A program made the position numbers and the translations under genes. A stretch of DNA of 64,000 nt from Clostridiales bacterium. GTDB taxonomy: Bacteria; Bacillota; Clostridia; Oscillospirales; CAG-272. Shown here one piece after another: positions 60,488 to 64,000 of the stretch (positions are counted from its first letter, which is position 1; every line of letters starts with the position of its first letter). The stretch is from contig JAAZIU010000025.1 in the NCBI GenBank assembly GCA_012800735.1, positions 1 through 64,000 on the forward strand. Direction: 5' to 3'. Below the pieces are notes generated by a model, which saw only the letters and a list, made by a program, of their open reading frames with translations, was not told the origin of the DNA and ran no database searches.

Positions 60488-62347
60488 ATGTGCGGATTTG
60501 TCGGTTTTTCCGGACGGCTGGAAGACAGGAAAGAGATACTCGGCAGGATGATGGACAGGATAATCCATCGCGGACCGGATATGGCGGGGGATTATCTTGA
60601 CGACGATATAGCGATAGGTTTCCGGCGGCTTTCGATAATTGACCTTTCAATCGCCGGGGCGCAGCCGATGACGAACACGCTTGAGGATTCCTCCGTTGTC
60701 GTCGTCTGCAACGGCGAGATATTCAATTTCAAGGAAATGCGCGCCGAGCTTATTGAAAATGGGCACAAATTCGCATCCGAAGCCGATACCGAGGTGCTGC
60801 TTCACGGCTACGAAGAATACGGCGAAACGCTTACCGACAGGCTCCGCGGGATGTTCGCTTTTGTCATATGGGACAAGAAGCAGCGGCGTCTTTTCGGCGC
60901 GCGCGACTTTTTCGGGATAAAGCCGTTTTATTATTACAAGACCGCAGACGGCGCGCTGCTTTTCGCTTCGGAAATTAAATGCTTCCTCGACCATCCGGGT
61001 TTTGTGAAGCGGGTAAACGAAAAGGCGCTGCTGCCTTATATGACTTTCCAATATCCGGTCGGCGAAGAGACCTTCTTTAAGGACGTTTTTGTTCTGCCGC
61101 ACGCTCATAGGTTCAGCTATGATATCGACGGCGGAGAGATGAAGATTGAAAGATACTGGGATGTCAATTTTAACGAAAAGCATATTCCTTTCGAAGAATG
61201 CCGCGACATGCTTGACGAAACCGTCCGCGAATCGGTCAAGGCGCATCTGAACGCCGACGTACCCGTCGGTTCTTTTCTCTCCGGCGGGATTGATTCTTCA
61301 TACATCACCGCGACGTTGATGCCGGACAAGACTTTTTCGGTCGGATTCGATGTCTCCGGAACGGACACGAAGTTCAACGAAACCGATTACGCCGCCGAAC
61401 TTTCCGGGATACTCGGAATTGAAAATTACCGGAAGATGCTGACGGCAGACGAATGTTTTGAGGCGTTTCCGGACATTATATATCATATGGATGAGCCGCA
61501 GTCAAATCCCTCCTGCGTTCCGCTCTGGTTTCTTGCCAAGCTTGCGCGGGAACAGGTCACCGTCGCGCTTTCCGGCGAAGGCGCGGATGAGATTTATGCA
61601 GGTTACGAGTGGTACGACGAGACTCCGATGATGCGGAAATACAAGAAGCTGCCGGGCGGGCTGAGGCTTGTGCTGGCGCGCGCGGCTAAGAAGCTGCCGT
61701 ATTTCAAGGGGCATGATTTTATAATCAGGTCATCCGGGCATCCCGAAGAATATTTCATCGGTCAGGCGTATATTTATTCGCCGAAAGAGGCAAAAACGCT
61801 GCTGCGGGAGGAATACCGACATGGGGCAAGTCCGCAGGAGATAACCGCTCCCTTTTATGCACGGGTAAAAGACAAGTCGGAGCTTGAAAAGAAACAGTAT
61901 CTTGACATCAACCTCTGGATGCCCGGCGATATACTGCTGAAAGCCGACCGGATGAGCATGGCGCATTCGCTTGAACTCAGGGTGCCGTTCCTTGACAAAA
62001 AGGTGATGGAATTTGCCCAGACAATCCCGCACGAATACAAAATAAACGGGATAAATACAAAATACATCCTGCGCGAAGCTTCCAAAAAAGTGCTGCCGCA
62101 GGAATGGGTCGAGCGGAAGAAAAAGGGATTCCCGGTTCCGATTCGCTACTGGCTGCGGGAGGATAAGTATTACAATATAGTTAAGGGGTATTTCACTTCT
62201 TCCTATGCTGCTGAATTCTTCGACACATCGGCGCTTATGGCGCTGCTTGACGAACACAAAGCCGGTAAAGCCAACAACGGGCGGAAAATCTGGACGGCGT
62301 TCACCTTCCTTACCTGGTATAAGAAATACTTTATAGACATTAAATAA
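60488..62347 (+). CDS. asnB: glutamine-dependent asparagine synthetase-type amidotransferase
   Basis: 619 residues. Cys2 (M-C-G-F-V-G-F) is the glutaminase nucleophile. R-R-L-S-I-I-D, N-G-E-I-F-N and D-T-E-V-L-L complete the N-terminal domain. The synthetase domain has the PP-loop S-G-G-I-D-S-S and L-S-G-E-G-A-D-E-I-Y-A-G. AsnB makes asparagine, but homologues also amidate peptidoglycan residues (AsnH in lactic bacteria, AsnB on diaminopimelate in Bacillus). The operon with an ATP-grasp ligase and a Mur ligase favours the wall role. The next gene starts 17 bp downstream. Confidence 0.94.
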   Translation: MCGFVGFSGRLEDRKEILGRMMDRIIHRGPDMAGDYLDDDIAIGFRRLSIIDLSIAGAQPMTNTLEDSSVVVVCNGEIFNFKEMRAELIENGHKFASEADTEVLLHGYEEYGETLTDRLRGMFAFVIWDKKQRRLFGARDFFGIKPFYYYKTADGALLFASEIKCFLDHPGFVKRVNEKALLPYMTFQYPVGEETFFKDVFVLPHAHRFSYDIDGGEMKIERYWDVNFNEKHIPFEECRDMLDETVRESVKAHLNADVPVGSFLSGGIDSSYITATLMPDKTFSVGFDVSGTDTKFNETDYAAELSGILGIENYRKMLTADECFEAFPDIIYHMDEPQSNPSCVPLWFLAKLAREQVTVALSGEGADEIYAGYEWYDETPMMRKYKKLPGGLRLVLARAAKKLPYFKGHDFIIRSSGHPEEYFIGQAYIYSPKEAKTLLREEYRHGASPQEITAPFYARVKDKSELEKKQYLDINLWMPGDILLKADRMSMAHSLELRVPFLDKKVMEFAQTIPHEYKINGINTKYILREASKKVLPQEWVERKKKGFPVPIRYWLREDKYYNIVKGYFTSSYAAEFFDTSALMALLDEHKAGKANNGRKIWTAFTFLTWYKKYFIDIK

Positions 62348-62364
62348 ACTGCGAGGCGGATATA

Positions 62365-63600
62365 ATGAGCAAAAACAAAAACGGCGGTCTTCCGAAGCTG
62401 ATACCCGTTCTTCTTGGCGCGGACCTGAACGCTTACAACATCGCGAAAGCGTTTCACGAGCGTTACGGTGTCGTTTCATACGCATTCGGCCGCTACGCCG
62501 TCGGCGCGACGAAATATTCGAGGATAGTCAGATTTACCGCCGTCGAGAATTTGGACACCGAAGAAGTTGCGATGGAAACGCTGCTGAATTTCGCAAAGGA
62601 ACACGGCGGCTCAATTCTCATAGTCCTCGGCTGTACCGACGATTATGTCGGCATGATTTCGAAGAACAAAGAGCTGCTTGAAGGCTCATACATCGTCCCT
62701 TATATCGATTACGACCTTATGGAGCGAATTACCCGCAAGGAAGAATTTTATAAGATCTGCGAAGAGCTTGAAATTCCGTATCCGAAAACAAAGATATATC
62801 TCAAGGGCGATACTCTCGACGACCTCGGTTTTGACTATCCGATAATAATAAAGCCGTCTGTTTCGGCGCTTTACTGGCACTTCCCTTTTGACGGGATGAA
62901 AAAGGTCTATCGCGCAAAATCTCGCGAGGAAGCCGAGACGATAATAGACTTGATATACGGCGCTGGTTATCCGGAGAGCCTGATAATTCAAGACACAATC
63001 CCCGGAGACGACAGCCGGATGTATGTAATGACCGCGTATTGCGACAGGAATGCGAAGGTGCGGATGATGTGCCTCGGGCATGTGCTGCTTGAAGAACACA
63101 CTCCGAAAGGGCTGGGAAATCACTGCGCGATAATGACCGAATACAACAAAGAACTCTACGACCGATTCCGCCTTTTCCTTGAAAAGATAAATTATGTCGG
63201 GTTTGCGAATTTTGATATCAAATACGACGAGCGGGACGGCAGTCTTCGCGCCTTTGAGATAAACACCCGCCTCGGCCGTTCCTCCGATTATGTCACTTCG
63301 GCGGGACACAATACCGTTGAATGGTATGTTTCGGATTATGTCGAAAAGAAAAACTTCGAGGGCTGCATATACAACGACAACGAGATTTATTGGAGATATA
63401 TTCCCGATTCGGTTGTATTCAATTATTTAAAGGACGATATTGCGGACAAAGTTCGGGGGCTGATCAAAGACGGCAAGGTTTATTCGTCGCTGCGCTATCC
63501 TTACGACTTCAACGGAAGCCTGCTCCGGCGGTTATACGTCCTGATTCACGAATTCCGGCACAAGAAGAAGTTTAAAACCTACTACCCGGCGGTGAAATAA
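62365..63600 (+). CDS. ATP-grasp ligase, D-aspartate ligase-like
   Basis: 411 residues. Begins I-P-V-L-L-G-A-D-L-N-A-Y, continues with Y-P-K-T-K (ATP-grasp entry), I-I-I-K-P-S, I-P-G-D-D-S-R-M-Y, R-M-M-C-L-G-H-V-L-L-E and F-E-I-N-T-R-L-G-R-S-S. These motifs and the length resemble, from memory, the D-aspartate ligase (Asl) of Enterococcus faecium, which adds D-Asp to the stem-peptide lysine of wall precursors. The reaction would be carboxylate-amine ligation using ATP. It sits between asnB (17 bp) and murE (overlap 1 nt), consistent with side-chain assembly. Substrate is not proven. Confidence 0.88.
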   Translation: MSKNKNGGLPKLIPVLLGADLNAYNIAKAFHERYGVVSYAFGRYAVGATKYSRIVRFTAVENLDTEEVAMETLLNFAKEHGGSILIVLGCTDDYVGMISKNKELLEGSYIVPYIDYDLMERITRKEEFYKICEELEIPYPKTKIYLKGDTLDDLGFDYPIIIKPSVSALYWHFPFDGMKKVYRAKSREEAETIIDLIYGAGYPESLIIQDTIPGDDSRMYVMTAYCDRNAKVRMMCLGHVLLEEHTPKGLGNHCAIMTEYNKELYDRFRLFLEKINYVGFANFDIKYDERDGSLRAFEINTRLGRSSDYVTSAGHNTVEWYVSDYVEKKNFEGCIYNDNEIYWRYIPDSVVFNYLKDDIADKVRGLIKDGKVYSSLRYPYDFNGSLLRRLYVLIHEFRHKKKFKTYYPAVK

Positions 63601-64000
63601 TGCTTTTATACGGTAAATCAGAGATCAGCGCCATCTGCTATGATTCGCGCAAAGCCGCTCCCGGCGCGGCTTTTTTCTGCCTTGTGGGAGTTGAAGCCGA
63701 CGGTCACGACTACGCCTATAAGGCATACGAGAAAGGCTGCCGGGTATTTGTTGCAGAAAAACCGCTTGAGCTTCCGGATGACGCAGAAGTTTATATCGTC
63801 GAAGATTCGAGGAAGGCGCTCGGGGACGCGGCGGCCGAATTTTACTCCCACGCCGACAAAAAGCTGCGTCTTATCGGTGTTACCGGAACTAAGGGAAAAA
63901 CATCGGTCGCGACGTTTATCGCCGAGGCGCTGAACCAGTCCGGGCAGAAATGCGGCTTTATCGGCACTACCGGAACGATTATCGACGGCGTTGTTCTGCA
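63600..64000 (+). CDS. murE: Mur ligase, MurE-like, partial (continues beyond window)
   Basis: First 133 residues only. The N-terminal domain (residues about 1-95) has the MurE-type I-C-Y-D-S-R-K-A-A-P-G-A-A-F-F-C-L-V-G, and the ATP loop G-V-T-G-T-K-G-K-T-S follows near residue 101-110. MurE adds the third residue (diaminopimelate or lysine) to UDP-MurNAc-L-Ala-D-Glu. The specificity motif lies beyond the window. Its ATG overlaps the preceding stop (TAATG), giving tight coupling with the ATP-grasp gene. Confidence 0.92.
   Translation, partial: MLLYGKSEISAICYDSRKAAPGAAFFCLVGVEADGHDYAYKAYEKGCRVFVAEKPLELPDDAEVYIVEDSRKALGDAAAEFYSHADKKLRLIGVTGTKGKTSVATFIAEALNQSGQKCGFIGTTGTIIDGVVL

Noticed and set aside
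1-64000. CRISPR arrays, insertion sequences, prophage or defence islands
   Set aside because: No regularly spaced repeats, transposase, integrase or phage-structural motifs were seen on either strand.

Overview
The window looks like the chromosome of an uncultured, anaerobic, spore-forming Clostridia-type bacterium (Firmicutes, roughly 45-50% GC by eye), probably a gut or biomass degrader. Supporting signs are GerW/YtfJ beside a DUF2953 protein, a large SpoIID-domain protein, ScpA/ScpB, an SLH-domain protein, KtrAB-type potassium uptake, near-consensus SigA promoters with TGn-TATAAT extended -10 boxes, a CIRCE operator, and many glycoside hydrolases, sulfatases and lipoprotein sugar-binding proteins. 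No insertion sequence, prophage or CRISPR array was seen.

Layout. 1-8260: a cut-off solute-binding lipoprotein, a corrinoid-methyltransferase-like URO-D protein, tRNA-Ser(CGA), a KDPG aldolase with a C-terminal glyoxalase-like domain, an M18 aminopeptidase, a membrane-anchored lytic transglycosylase and, divergently, a membrane protein - oxidoreductase - coaE operon. 8314-17510 (minus): ktrB-ktrA, then a cytoplasmic sulfatase, a GH29 fucosidase and two near-identical 689-residue GH141-like beta-helix proteins. 17511-17974: a probable small RNA with its own promoter and terminator. 17975-20006: a small unknown protein and a solute-binding lipoprotein. 20120-30143 (minus): GH3 - GH36 - four tandem solute-binding proteins, the first broken by an in-frame amber codon. 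30411-38467 (plus): a coiled-coil secreted protein, a SpoIID protein, another binding protein, an SLH protein and an ADP-ribosylglycohydrolase. 38551-42814 (minus): Rrf2 regulator, pyridoxal kinase, cysteine synthase, tRNA-Leu(CAG), an MBL-fold hydrolase, Hsp20. 43073-48076 (plus): a CAP-domain protein preceded by CIRCE, then a sulfatase and a GH78-like rhamnosidase. 48170-58468 (minus): a surface protein, then a housekeeping cluster lon-engB-lysA-M50 protease-scpA-scpB-DUF2953-gerW-rluB-small protein. 58623-58726: a second small RNA candidate. 58905-64000 (plus): a MutS-like ATPase, then asnB - ATP-grasp ligase - murE (cut by the window end).

How the parts fit. The carbohydrate enzymes lack visible signal peptides, so fucosylated, sulfated, galactosylated and rhamnosylated oligosaccharides are probably imported and trimmed inside the cell. 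The binding lipoproteins would capture them, although no ABC permease is encoded here. The last operon points to peptidoglycan side-chain or cross-bridge modification. The most unusual observations are the two small RNA candidates, the CIRCE box in front of a secreted CAP protein, overlapping divergent leaders at 5757-5970, the orphan tandem array of calcium-loop binding proteins, and the absence of TAG among 48 stop codons while the only disrupted gene is disrupted by TAG.
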